Shown: positions 1 through 6,339 of the stretch, one piece after another
Layout of the letters: each line of letters starts with the position of its first letter
How positions within the stretch are numbered: the stretch's first letter is position 1
Origin: Kiritimatiellia bacterium
GTDB lineage: Bacteria > Verrucomicrobiota > Kiritimatiellia > SLAD01
Reading direction: 5' to 3'
DNA: 17,082 nucleotides
NCBI GenBank assembly: GCA_007128275.1
Contig: SKXR01000193.1
Span: forward strand, 1 to 17,082
Notes under the pieces: model-generated
What the model was told of the DNA's origin: nothing
The model's database searches: none
What the model saw: the letters and a program-made list of their open reading frames with translations, nothing else
Translations under genes and position numbers: made by a program

Positions 1-1218
1 ATGCTCGTCAGCAACCTCGACTGGAACGATTATGTGGGCCGAATCGCCATCGGCAAGGTGCTCGCCGGATCCGTCAAGGCCGGTGAGACGATTACGTGTA
101 TCCGCAAGGACGGAAAACGGGAGAAGAAAGCGGTCATGAAAATTTTTCATTTCAGCGGCACCGGTTCTTCCGAATTCGCCGCCGGGACCGCGGGCGACAT
201 CATTGGGATTGCGGCCTTTGACGAGGTCGACATTGGAGAGACGTTGTCCGCCGACGAAAATGCAGAGCCGATTCCGTTTATGGAAATCGATCCGCCGACC
301 ATTCAAATGCGCTTTTGTGTCAACGACGGTCCCTTGGCCGGGCGTGATGGGAAATACGTCACCACCCGCCAATTGCGCGAACGGCTATTTCGTGAAATGC
401 GGACCAACATCTCGCTGAGTGTTGAGGACACCGACAAGGCGAACGTATTCCTGATCAGCGCCCGGGGCGCGATGCAGATTGCGGTGTTGGTTGAGACCAT
501 GCGCCGCGAGGGATATGAGATGTTGGTATCCCGTCCGGAAGTGATTTTGCACAAGGAAGGCGGGAAGACCTTGGAGCCGTATGAATCGTTGTGGATCGAG
601 ACCCCGGACGATTGCTTGGGTGACATCATGCAGAACCTCGCCACGCGCAAGTCTCAGATTCTGGATATGAAACACCACGCGCACGGCGTGGGGTTGGAAT
701 GTGTCATCCCGACACGGGGATTGATCGGGTTTGAGACCGATTTAGTCAATTTGACGAGTGGCCGTGCGGCCATGTCGCACATGTTCAAGGAGTACGGGCC
801 CTTTGCCGGGGACATCCGCACACGTTTCACCGGCACGCTGGTGGCGCTTGAACACGGCACGGCCACTTACTACTCGCTCGAAACGTTGCAGGCCCGCGGC
901 CGGCTGTTTATTGGACCGGGCGACGAGGTCTATGAAGGCATGGTCGTCGGTGAGAACTCGCGGGTGGAAGATCTCCCGATCAATCCGACGCGCACGAAGC
1001 CGATGTCCAACGTGCGCAGCCAGGGGGAGGGCAAGGTCACGCCGCTCGAGCCACCGATTCGTATGTCGCTCGAGCGCAGCATCGAGTACATCTCCGACGA
1101 CGAGTACATTGAGGCCACGCCGAAAGCGTTGCGTCTACGCAAGAAGATACTCAACGCGAACCAGCGCAAACGGGCCGGGCAGGCCCGCGCCGCCGCGATT
1201 GAGCCTGTGAAGGCATAG
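1..1218 (+). CDS. typA: Ribosome-associated GTPase TypA/BipA, 5'-truncated by window edge
   Basis: This is the C-terminal 405 residues of the translational GTPase TypA/BipA, which binds ribosomes and supports 50S assembly and stress or low-temperature growth. The G domain (about 205 residues) lies upstream of the window. The ATG at base 1 is an internal methionine, because the translation begins inside the beta-barrel domain II (SNLDWNDYVGRIAIGKV, matching the E. coli stretch around residue 208). EF-G-like domain III follows (FCVNDGPLAGRDGKYVTTRQ, then a VSRPEVI strand near residue 175). Next come the family signatures VIPTRGLIGFETD (about 236-248) and GDEVYEGMVVGENSR (about 308-322). The TypA-specific C-terminal domain contains NVRSQGEGK, PPIRMSLERSIEYISDDEY and a basic LRLRKKILNANQRKR tail. 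The stop is TAG at 1216-1218. I see no clear intrinsic terminator downstream. Identification is secure; only the missing 5' end limits it. Confidence 0.96.
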   Translation: MLVSNLDWNDYVGRIAIGKVLAGSVKAGETITCIRKDGKREKKAVMKIFHFSGTGSSEFAAGTAGDIIGIAAFDEVDIGETLSADENAEPIPFMEIDPPTIQMRFCVNDGPLAGRDGKYVTTRQLRERLFREMRTNISLSVEDTDKANVFLISARGAMQIAVLVETMRREGYEMLVSRPEVILHKEGGKTLEPYESLWIETPDDCLGDIMQNLATRKSQILDMKHHAHGVGLECVIPTRGLIGFETDLVNLTSGRAAMSHMFKEYGPFAGDIRTRFTGTLVALEHGTATYYSLETLQARGRLFIGPGDEVYEGMVVGENSRVEDLPINPTRTKPMSNVRSQGEGKVTPLEPPIRMSLERSIEYISDDEYIEATPKALRLRKKILNANQRKRAGQARAAAIEPVKA

Positions 1219-1350
1219 GGCCTTCCTTATTCGGGCGTCATTGCCGGGCGCGATCCTCCATCTCGTAAGCCTGCAGATCACCGGGCTCCCCCCTTCTTTT
1301 TTGCGTTCACCCGGACGCCCGTACAATCTGTTCATCCAATCTCATGCTCG

Positions 1351-1386
1351 TGCGGAAAAATGTCACACGTGTGACATTTTTCCGCA
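1351..1386. repeat. Perfect 36-bp palindrome upstream of the PaaX-like gene (copy 1)
   Basis: The left half TGCGGAAAAATGTCACAC (1351-1368) is followed directly by its exact reverse complement (1369-1386), with no spacer and no mismatch. The core TGTCACACGTGTGACA resembles a dimeric-regulator operator, while the outer TGCGGAAAAA arms make it longer than a usual site. It lies 35 bp upstream of the chosen start of the PaaX-like gene. A second, nearly identical copy sits just after that gene. A possible weak promoter upstream (TTGCGT at 1301-1306, TACAAT at 1322-1327, 15-bp spacer) would place the palindrome in the 5' leader. No T-run follows it, so it is not a typical terminator. The palindrome itself is certain; an operator role is inferred. 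Confidence 0.9.
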
Positions 1387-1421
1387 TTGACTTAGTGGCG
1401 ATAACCGGGTATCTGGAGGGC

Positions 1422-2204
1422 ATGCAAGCGAAGTCACGGGAATTGTTGAACTTTCTCCTGTGGACGGCGGAAAGCCTCACCCAGCCCACTTTCCGTAACT
1501 TGACGGAATCGTACGAGTCTTGGGCCTATCGCAACGGGCTGCGGCGGCAACTGGGAGAGTTGGAGAAGCAGAACCTGTTGGAGCGTGAGTGCGCGCAGCC
1601 GGACTCCCGGATCTACCGATTGACCGAGGAGGGGCGGTTGCTTGCGCTGGGCGGGCGGGATCCACAACAAGAGTGGGACCGGAACTGGGATGGTCTATGG
1701 CGCGTGGTCGTATTCGACATCCCGGTTGGACAAAACACGCTCCGGCAACGCCTTCACCGATACCTAAAGGCTCGCGGATTCGGATGTCTCCAGGACAGCA
1801 CGTGGATAACCCCCAATCCGATGGAGGAGGAGAAGACACTCCTAAGAAAGGAGATCACCAATGTGGAGTCGCTGATTCTTCTTGAGGCGCAACCTTGCTC
1901 GGGTGAATCAAGCGAACAAGTGGTCGCCGGTGCGTGGAAGTTCAGCCGAATTAATAGCAACTATTCCCGTTATCTGCAGGTCCTTGCCCAGTGTCCGCTT
2001 GATCCTCTCCATTGTGATGCGGCGGCGAAACGCCTTCGCCGATGGGCCGAATTGGAGCGCATGGCTTGGTTGGAGGCGGTGGTGGATGACCCGCTTTTGC
2101 CCCATCGCCTATTGCCGCGCGGCTATATGGGAAAGCGCGCGTGGCGTGAACGCGTGAAAGTGCTTGGTAAAGCCTCTCGTCTCCTGAAAGCGTTTCGCAC
2201 CTAG
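1422..2204 (+). CDS. PaaX-family transcriptional regulator (winged helix plus Cas2-like domain)
   Basis: This 260-residue protein is probably a DNA-binding repressor of the PaaX family, whose founding member represses phenylacetate catabolism and responds to an acyl-CoA ligand. Residues about 1-75 form a winged helix-turn-helix, with a recognition region near WAYRNGLRRQLGELEKQ and a wing-like SRIYRLTEEGRLL. Residues about 89-180 match the Cas2-like central domain: GLWRVVVFDIPVGQ, then ARGFGCLQDSTWITPNP. The C-terminal stretch DPLLPHRLLPRGYMGKRAW (223-241) is typical of PaaX proteins. I chose ATG 1422 because the domain starts there and the earlier ATG at 1344 would translate through the palindrome. 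GGAGG at 1415-1419 is unusually close to this start, and GTG 1395 is an alternative. No phenylacetate genes are nearby, so the regulated pathway is unknown. Flanking palindromes suggest autoregulation, which is an inference. Confidence 0.85.
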   Translation: MQAKSRELLNFLLWTAESLTQPTFRNLTESYESWAYRNGLRRQLGELEKQNLLERECAQPDSRIYRLTEEGRLLALGGRDPQQEWDRNWDGLWRVVVFDIPVGQNTLRQRLHRYLKARGFGCLQDSTWITPNPMEEEKTLLRKEITNVESLILLEAQPCSGESSEQVVAGAWKFSRINSNYSRYLQVLAQCPLDPLHCDAAAKRLRRWAELERMAWLEAVVDDPLLPHRLLPRGYMGKRAWRERVKVLGKASRLLKAFRT

Positions 2205-2240
2205 AGGATCCCGCACCCTCGATCAATTTGTATAAGGAGG

Positions 2241-2280
2241 TGTGCGGAAAAATGTCACACGTGTGACATTTTCCCGCACA
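2241..2280. repeat. Near-perfect 40-bp palindrome downstream of the PaaX-like gene (copy 2)
   Basis: The left arm is TGTGCGGAAAAATGTCACAC (2241-2260). The right arm is its reverse complement except for one base (C instead of T at 2273). The inner 36 bp differ from copy 1 only at that position, and here the symmetry extends two bases further on each side. The copy lies between the stop of the PaaX-like gene (2204) and the convergent end of moaE (2311), with centres of the two copies 892 bp apart. A hairpin could insulate the converging transcripts, but neither side carries the T-run of an intrinsic terminator. It could equally be a second operator or one member of a dispersed family. Confidence 0.88.
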
Positions 2281-2310
2281 CGGTGGGATGGGGACGGGGG
2301 CGTTTGGGGG

Positions 2311-2721
2311 TCAGGGGGAGTTGATCCAGCCGGAATCGCCGTCGGTGTAGAATTCCTTTTTCCAGATCGGAAGGCGCTGCTTGAGTTCGTCGATGACGTG
2401 ACGGCAGGCTTCGAAAGCGGGGCCGCGATGGGCGGCGAGTACGCCGATCCATACCGCAACGTCGCCGATCTGCAGGAGACCTACCCGGTGCACGCAACGG
2501 ATTTCAATGAGCTCGAATTGGCGGAGCGTCTCTTCCTCAATCTTTGCGAATTCGTTCCGTGCGAGAGATTCCGCGCCTTCGTACTCCAGTTCGGTGACCT
2601 CGCGGTCCTGATTCCGGGAGCGTACGCGGCCCTCAAAGACCACCAACGCGCCGGCTCGTTTGTGGGTGCATTCGAGCAGGAGCGGATGGTTTGCAATAGG
2701 TTGATCGGTTAACGCAAACAT
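2311..2721 (-). CDS. moaE: Molybdopterin synthase catalytic subunit MoaE
   Basis: MoaE is the large subunit of molybdopterin synthase. With thiocarboxylated MoaD it inserts two sulfurs into cyclic pyranopterin monophosphate to make molybdopterin in the cytoplasm. The 136 residues include the early GRVR segment (31-34), CVHRVGLLQIGD (76-87), AAHRGPAFEAC (96-106) and DELKQRLPIWKKEFY (111-125). K114 and K121 align with the lysines known as catalytic in E. coli (K119, K126). R34 matches the conserved arginine. It is the last gene of the minus-strand moa set. Its ATG lies 2 nt after the moaD stop, so translation is probably coupled. The ribosome-binding site GGAGGG is embedded in the end of moaD. 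No T-rich terminator is visible downstream; the 2241-2280 palindrome is the only nearby hairpin. Confidence 0.95.
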   Translation of the reverse strand: MFALTDQPIANHPLLLECTHKRAGALVVFEGRVRSRNQDREVTELEYEGAESLARNEFAKIEEETLRQFELIEIRCVHRVGLLQIGDVAVWIGVLAAHRGPAFEACRHVIDELKQRLPIWKKEFYTDGDSGWINSP

Positions 2722-2723
2722 GC

Positions 2724-2966
2724 TTACCCTCCGGCAACCGGTGGAATGAATGCAATCCGATCCCCGTCATGAAGTGGGGTGGCCCAATCTACAAACTCAT
2801 CGTGGCGCGCCACTTTCAACTTCTCTTTTGGCAGACGGAAACCGTGTCGGCCGGCAAGTTCTTCGTATAACGCGCCGGTGTGTGAAGCTCTCGTTCGCAC
2901 CTGCTCATCGGATGAGCCCCGCTGCTCCCGGAGCATAGCGTAATAGGTGACATCAACCGTGATCAT
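2724..2966 (-). CDS. moaD: Molybdopterin synthase sulfur carrier subunit MoaD
   Basis: MoaD is the small ubiquitin-like sulfur carrier of molybdopterin synthase. Its C-terminal glycine is adenylylated by a MoeB-type enzyme and turned into a thiocarboxylate. The 80-residue product begins MITVDVTYYAMLREQRG, an opening beta strand typical of MoaD. It ends LHDGDRIAFIPPVAGG, with the required terminal Gly-Gly at 79-80. E. coli MoaD has 81 residues, which supports this start. An in-frame ATG six bases upstream (2972) would add two residues and cannot be excluded. The gene overlaps the end of moaC by 14 nt and is followed after 2 nt by moaE, so the three are almost certainly co-translated. No moeB is present in the window, so the activating enzyme must be encoded elsewhere. 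Confidence 0.93.
   Translation of the reverse strand: MITVDVTYYAMLREQRGSSDEQVRTRASHTGALYEELAGRHGFRLPKEKLKVARHDEFVDWATPLHDGDRIAFIPPVAGG
2727..2732 (-). promoter_or_regulatory. Ribosome-binding site of moaE inside the end of moaD
   Basis: Read on the minus strand, GGAGGG encodes the last two codons of moaD (the Gly-Gly that becomes the thiocarboxylate terminus). It ends 5 nt before the moaE ATG at 2721. The moaD TAA stop lies inside that spacer. The site fixes the moaE start and implies translational coupling of the two synthase subunits. Confidence 0.7.
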
Positions 2967-3438
2967 GAACATCCCGCTTGCCGCCCCGCTTTTCCAGCAG
3001 GCGAAGCTCTGAAATGACAATTTCGTGTGTGAGCGCCTTGCACATGTCATACACGGTCAGAGCGGCGACAGAAGCGCCGGTCAGGGCTTCCATTTCCACC
3101 CCCGTCTTATGCGTGGCGCGGGTCGTACACCGGAGCAGCAGTTGGTCCGGCTCCCGCGCGCGGATCTCGATCGTACAATTCTCCATGGGGATCTGGTGGC
3201 AAAGCGGGATCAGTTCCGAAGTCTTCTTGGCGCCCATGATGCCCGCGAGTATCGCAGTCTGGAAAACGGGACCCTTACGGCTTTGAAACTCCCGGTTGCC
3301 GGACGCCTCGATCTGATCCAGTATCCCCGGGGGAAACGTCATCACGGCCTGTGCGGTGGCGGTCCGTTGCGTTACGGCCTTGTCGCCCACATCGACCATG
3401 GCGGGCTGATTGTCTTCGTTGATATGGCTGAGCGTCAT
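2953..3438 (-). CDS. moaC: Cyclic pyranopterin monophosphate synthase MoaC
   Basis: MoaC converts the MoaA product 3',8-cyclo-7,8-dihydro-GTP to cyclic pyranopterin monophosphate, the second step of molybdenum cofactor synthesis. The protein has 161 residues, the same as E. coli MoaC. It carries MVDVGDKAVTQRTA near the N-terminus, K55 in SRKGPVF (E. coli K51), SELIPLCHQIP (74-84), TGVEMEALTGASVAALTVYD (112-131) and DMCKA with K134 (E. coli K131). I chose the ATG at 3438, one base after the moeA stop, because it gives the family's usual length and begins MTLSHINEDNQPAMVDV like homologues. An ATG at 3456 would overlap moeA and add six residues. The stop overlaps the start of moaD. Confidence 0.96.
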   Translation of the reverse strand: MTLSHINEDNQPAMVDVGDKAVTQRTATAQAVMTFPPGILDQIEASGNREFQSRKGPVFQTAILAGIMGAKKTSELIPLCHQIPMENCTIEIRAREPDQLLLRCTTRATHKTGVEMEALTGASVAALTVYDMCKALTHEIVISELRLLEKRGGKRDVHDHG

Positions 3439-3439
3439 G

Positions 3440-4657
3440 TTATTTCCATGCCACATATTTTACGGCTTGTCCCGCCTGAAATACGTCCTGGCCTTCAGGC
3501 AATTCGATAAATCCGTCGCTGGCGCTCAGCGACGCGAAGTCTCCGGAGGTGTTGGTTTCGAGCGGCAGTGCGTGACACGTTCCATCCGTCTCCCAGTGCA
3601 GCCGCACAGGGATGAACCCCGTGAGAGGCGGTTGAAACCGTACGGCTTCCTTGAGGCGGACATAGATTACTGCGGCGGGCTCGGCGCCCATGGCCCGGTC
3701 GAGGCGGGGCAGGACATATCGGTGTAGACATATCAGCGTTGATACCGTATTGCCCGGCAAGGCAAAGACGGGCTGGTTGTCCCTGCTCAATCCGAACCAC
3801 ATGGGTTTGCCCGGTTTCTGCCGGATCTTGTGAAAGATATTGGTGACGCCCAGTTGCGTGAGCGCCTTGGGCACGAAATCGCGTTTCCCCATGGAAACGC
3901 CGCCCGTCAGGATCAAGACCCCGTATTCACGCAGAAGCCGGTTCAGCAGGATTTCGGTCTTGGACAAATCGTCTTCGACGCGGAACGCGTCCACTTTCCT
4001 ATATCCGCCGTTCAGCAGGGCGGCACGGATACCGCGATCATTGGCGGACCGGATTTGGTAGGGTTCGACGGGATCCTCCACATTCTTCAACTCATCGCCC
4101 GTGGACACAATGGCGACGGAAGGACGTGCCGCTACCCGCAGGGTGGGGCGTCCCACCGCCGCGGCCACGCTGATATGTGGCCCGCGCAATAGCGTCCCTT
4201 TCCCCAGCACCGGTTGCCCCTGCTGCCGGTCGGATCCCTTGCTATGCAAGTTCTGCAGCGGCGCGATCTGCGCATCGGAGCGAATGGTGACGTTCTTCCC
4301 GTCCATATCCAAGTCTTCGTAAGGGATGACGGTGTTGGCGCCACCCGGCAACATCGCGCCGGTCATAACCTGTACACAACCGCCTTCCGGGTCGGCCAGG
4401 GACGGTGCTTCTCGCCCCGCTGCGGCCGTCTCCTCCATGACGAAGGCGCGCCGGCCCGATTGCCATGCGTCGAAATGAATAGCCACGCCGTCCATGGTGA
4501 TGCGGTCGTACGGAGGCAGATCGCGATCCGCCGTGACGGTTTCACGAAGAATCTGGTTGTGCGCCTCTTCCAGCGGAACCTCGATATCCGGAAAGGCGGG
4601 GAGATGTTCTGCGATCTGTTGTTCGGCTTCTTGCGGGGTGATCATAGGGTTCTTCAT
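3440..4657 (-). CDS. moeA: Molybdopterin molybdotransferase MoeA
   Basis: MoeA inserts molybdate into adenylylated molybdopterin, the final step to Mo-molybdopterin. The 405 residues match the family's length. Visible motifs are the active-site loop DRITMDGVAI (51-60), VMTGAMLPGGANTVIPYED (97-115), the MoCF-biosynthesis domain signatures VSTGDEL (184-190) and LTGGVSMGKRDFV (250-262), QKPGKPMWFG (280-289) and FALPGNTVS (298-306). Most homologues have PGNP in the last motif, so the threonine is a mild variation. The C-terminal domain IV follows. An ATG 12 bases inside (4645) is an alternative start; neither has a clear Shine-Dalgarno. The gene begins 62 nt after moaA and ends one base before moaC, so it is embedded in the moa operon. 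Partner adenylyltransferase genes (mogA or moaB) are not in the window. Confidence 0.96.
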   Translation of the reverse strand: MKNPMITPQEAEQQIAEHLPAFPDIEVPLEEAHNQILRETVTADRDLPPYDRITMDGVAIHFDAWQSGRRAFVMEETAAAGREAPSLADPEGGCVQVMTGAMLPGGANTVIPYEDLDMDGKNVTIRSDAQIAPLQNLHSKGSDRQQGQPVLGKGTLLRGPHISVAAAVGRPTLRVAARPSVAIVSTGDELKNVEDPVEPYQIRSANDRGIRAALLNGGYRKVDAFRVEDDLSKTEILLNRLLREYGVLILTGGVSMGKRDFVPKALTQLGVTNIFHKIRQKPGKPMWFGLSRDNQPVFALPGNTVSTLICLHRYVLPRLDRAMGAEPAAVIYVRLKEAVRFQPPLTGFIPVRLHWETDGTCHALPLETNTSGDFASLSASDGFIELPEGQDVFQAGQAVKYVAWK

Positions 4658-4719
4658 GAGCTAACGGGCGGTTCGGCCGGAGCCTCGCCCTCCATTCCGT
4701 GTGTTGTGGCACAAGGCCG

Positions 4720-5697
4720 TCATCCCCCGATCTCCGACATGTTGCGGGTGGGACGGATATCCTGGGCGAGACTGTGTCCCCATGGCTTGTGCCAGATGCT
4801 CTCTTCGATCATGGCCATCAACTCGTCGTCCGATGCCCCGTTGCGCAGGTGCGGCATGAGATTGAACTCCTTGTCGCGCAACAGACAGAGCAGCAGACGC
4901 CCGTCTGCCGTCAGGCGCGCCCGGTTACAGCCGGCGCAAAATGGTTTGGTGACGGCGCTGATAAATCCCAGCGATCCTTGGGCGTCCTTGAGGCGAAACA
5001 TGCGGGCTTCACCGTCCAGTTTCCCTTCGTTCAACAGTACCATGGGACCCAGGGCGTCGCTGATCGTGGCGCGCAATTCGTCTTCGGGAACAATGGCGGT
5101 CTTCTGAAAATCGGAGATGCGGCCCATCGGCATGACTTCAATATATCGGATTTGCCACGGATGATCGAACGTCAATCGGGCGAGATCCACAGCGTCTTCC
5201 TGGTCGTTCTGACCTCGCACGACCACGGCATTGAGTTTTATTTTAAGGCCGGCCTTCTCCGCCGCTTCCACGCCGGCCCAGACATCTTCGATGCGTCCCC
5301 ATCGGGTCAGGTGACGAAATTTTTTCGGGTTCAACGTGTCAATGCTGATGTTGATCCGGTCGAGTCCCGCGTCCCTGAGCGGTTGTGCCAGTTGGTTGAG
5401 GGTGACGCCGTTGGTCGTCATGGCCAATTCCCGCACCCCCGGCGTCTCGTGCATCCGGCGGACAATTCCAACCAGGTTCTCGCGCAGCGTCGGTTCGCCG
5501 CCCGTCAGTCGGAATTTATCGAAACCCATCCGGGCGAATACATCAACCAATCGCACCAATTCATCGTCCTGCAGGAGCTCTTCCCGGGGGCGAAAGGTCA
5601 TATCCTCCGGCATGCAGTAGACACAACGCAGATTGCACATATCCGTCAGGGAAATGCGCAGGTAATGAATATTCCGGTTAAAACGATCCAAGGACAT
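4720..5697 (-). CDS. moaA: GTP 3',8-cyclase MoaA (radical SAM)
   Basis: MoaA starts molybdenum cofactor synthesis by rearranging GTP into 3',8-cyclo-7,8-dihydro-GTP with S-adenosylmethionine chemistry. The 325-residue product has the radical SAM cluster motif CNLRCVYC (C21, C25, C28) and the SAM-contact motif LTGGEPTLR (64-72). The MoaA-specific second cluster is formed by C254, C257 and C271 (FCAGCNRARLTADGRLLLC). The C-terminus is NMSEIGG, with the conserved terminal Gly-Gly that functions in catalysis in this family. I chose ATG 5697 (MSLDRFNRNIHYLRIS), which matches family length. A TTG at 5718 would add seven residues. There is no obvious Shine-Dalgarno. It lies 39 nt after the thioesterase gene and 62 nt before moeA, all on the minus strand, consistent with one operon. 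Confidence 0.96.
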   Translation of the reverse strand: MSLDRFNRNIHYLRISLTDMCNLRCVYCMPEDMTFRPREELLQDDELVRLVDVFARMGFDKFRLTGGEPTLRENLVGIVRRMHETPGVRELAMTTNGVTLNQLAQPLRDAGLDRINISIDTLNPKKFRHLTRWGRIEDVWAGVEAAEKAGLKIKLNAVVVRGQNDQEDAVDLARLTFDHPWQIRYIEVMPMGRISDFQKTAIVPEDELRATISDALGPMVLLNEGKLDGEARMFRLKDAQGSLGFISAVTKPFCAGCNRARLTADGRLLLCLLRDKEFNLMPHLRNGASDDELMAMIEESIWHKPWGHSLAQDIRPTRNMSEIGG

Positions 5698-5736
5698 CGG
5701 GAAACTGTATAACAACAACCGATCAACTCAAATGAT

Positions 5737-6180
5737 TTATTGCCGATAGACGGCGTAGGTGCCTTGAAATTCGGCGCAGGCCATCGATGCTTCCATCAAG
5801 CGGGCGCGCAATGAGACGCGCGCCTTCCCTCGGGTTGTCAAGGACTTGCGCACCTGCTGGATCGCGGTCTCGGCCGGATGATCGCACACGGCGCGCAGCT
5901 CGCCCCGGACAGGATGACTGTAGGTGAGGACGCTTTCGGTGACGGCGATCTGCAACCCGGCGGTCTCTCCATCGAACAGGGCGTGCAGCAGGGTCCACCC
6001 CGACAGGGTCAGCAGGGCGCCGATGCTCCCGGCAAAAGCCGTGCCCTTGTCGTTGATATTGGGTTCAAGCGGTGCGCTCAACGTCAGGCCCCCGGCATCC
6101 AACACCGCCACGCGCAGCCCCATGGCCCGGGTTAACGGAATTCGCTCATGCAGGTATTGTTCCAAATCCTGTGTGTTCAT
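5737..6180 (-). CDS. Hotdog-fold thioesterase-like protein (YiiD C-terminal / MadA family)
   Basis: This 147-residue protein resembles the hotdog domain found at the C-terminus of E. coli YiiD. That domain is annotated as a putative thioesterase, and malonyl-ACP decarboxylase activity has been reported for the related MadA proteins. The main cues are an N-terminal helix (LEQYLHERIPLTRAMGLRV), APLEPNINDKGTAFAGSIGA (37-56), the long hotdog helix GALLTLSGWTLLHAL, and strands VTESVLTYSHPVRGELRA (80-97) and RVSLRARLME. I chose ATG 6180 because GGGAG at 6185-6189 precedes it closely. The longer frame to 6267 would run through the tolQ promoter. It is the first gene of the minus-strand set with moaA 39 nt downstream, and is divergent from tolQ. 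Its substrate cannot be read from sequence; a role in molybdenum cofactor synthesis is not expected. Confidence 0.8.
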   Translation of the reverse strand: MNTQDLEQYLHERIPLTRAMGLRVAVLDAGGLTLSAPLEPNINDKGTAFAGSIGALLTLSGWTLLHALFDGETAGLQIAVTESVLTYSHPVRGELRAVCDHPAETAIQQVRKSLTTRGKARVSLRARLMEASMACAEFQGTYAVYRQ

Positions 6181-6241
6181 CCTGCTCCCTTCCCACCTTT
6201 TCCGGTCTTTCGAAGTTGTTTCTTGTAGCGGCCCCGAATTT

Positions 6242-6270
6242 TTGACATAAAGCCACGTGCGCCGCATAAT
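6242..6270 (+). promoter_or_regulatory. Sigma70-type promoter for the tol-pal operon
   Basis: A perfect -35 hexamer TTGACA (6242-6247) is separated by exactly 17 bp from CATAAT (6265-6270), five of six matches to the -10 consensus. It lies in the divergent gap between the thioesterase gene and tolQ, 70 bp upstream of the tolQ ATG. Transcription would start near 6277 and give a leader of about 63 nt. I found no equally good promoter on the minus strand for the thioesterase-moa genes. Spacing and hexamers are seen directly; activity is inferred. Confidence 0.7.
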
Positions 6271-6339
6271 GCGTACCGAAAAGTGGTCAACGAGTCGAGG
6301 GGCAAAGGGGTCCTCCCGCGTGTAAAAGGCAGCATAATC

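Noticed and set aside
1..3. ATG at base 1 as the true start of typA
   Set aside because: The reading frame begins inside domain II of TypA and lacks the whole GTPase domain; the window edge happens to fall on an internal methionine codon.
1351..1386. Palindrome copy 1 as an intrinsic terminator for typA
   Set aside because: It is 130 bp past the typA stop, has no spacer loop, and no T-run follows; an operator or repeat-family role fits better.
1351..2280. The palindrome-bracketed segment as an insertion sequence
   Set aside because: The enclosed protein is a PaaX-type regulator with no transposase motif, the flanks are self-palindromic rather than inverted relative to each other, and no target-site duplication is evident.
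2242..2712. 156-codon plus-strand frame starting in palindrome copy 2 with an AAGGAGG-like sequence just upstream
   Set aside because: It runs antisense through moaE. The palindrome translates as RKNVTRVTF-like peptides from either strand, which creates spurious starts; the only ATG near that ribosome-binding-like site (2252) stops after four codons.
4214..5712. Plus-strand open frames of about 297 and 337 codons
   Set aside because: They are antisense to moeA and moaA, whose cysteine clusters and MoCF motifs are intact; they are composition-driven shadows.
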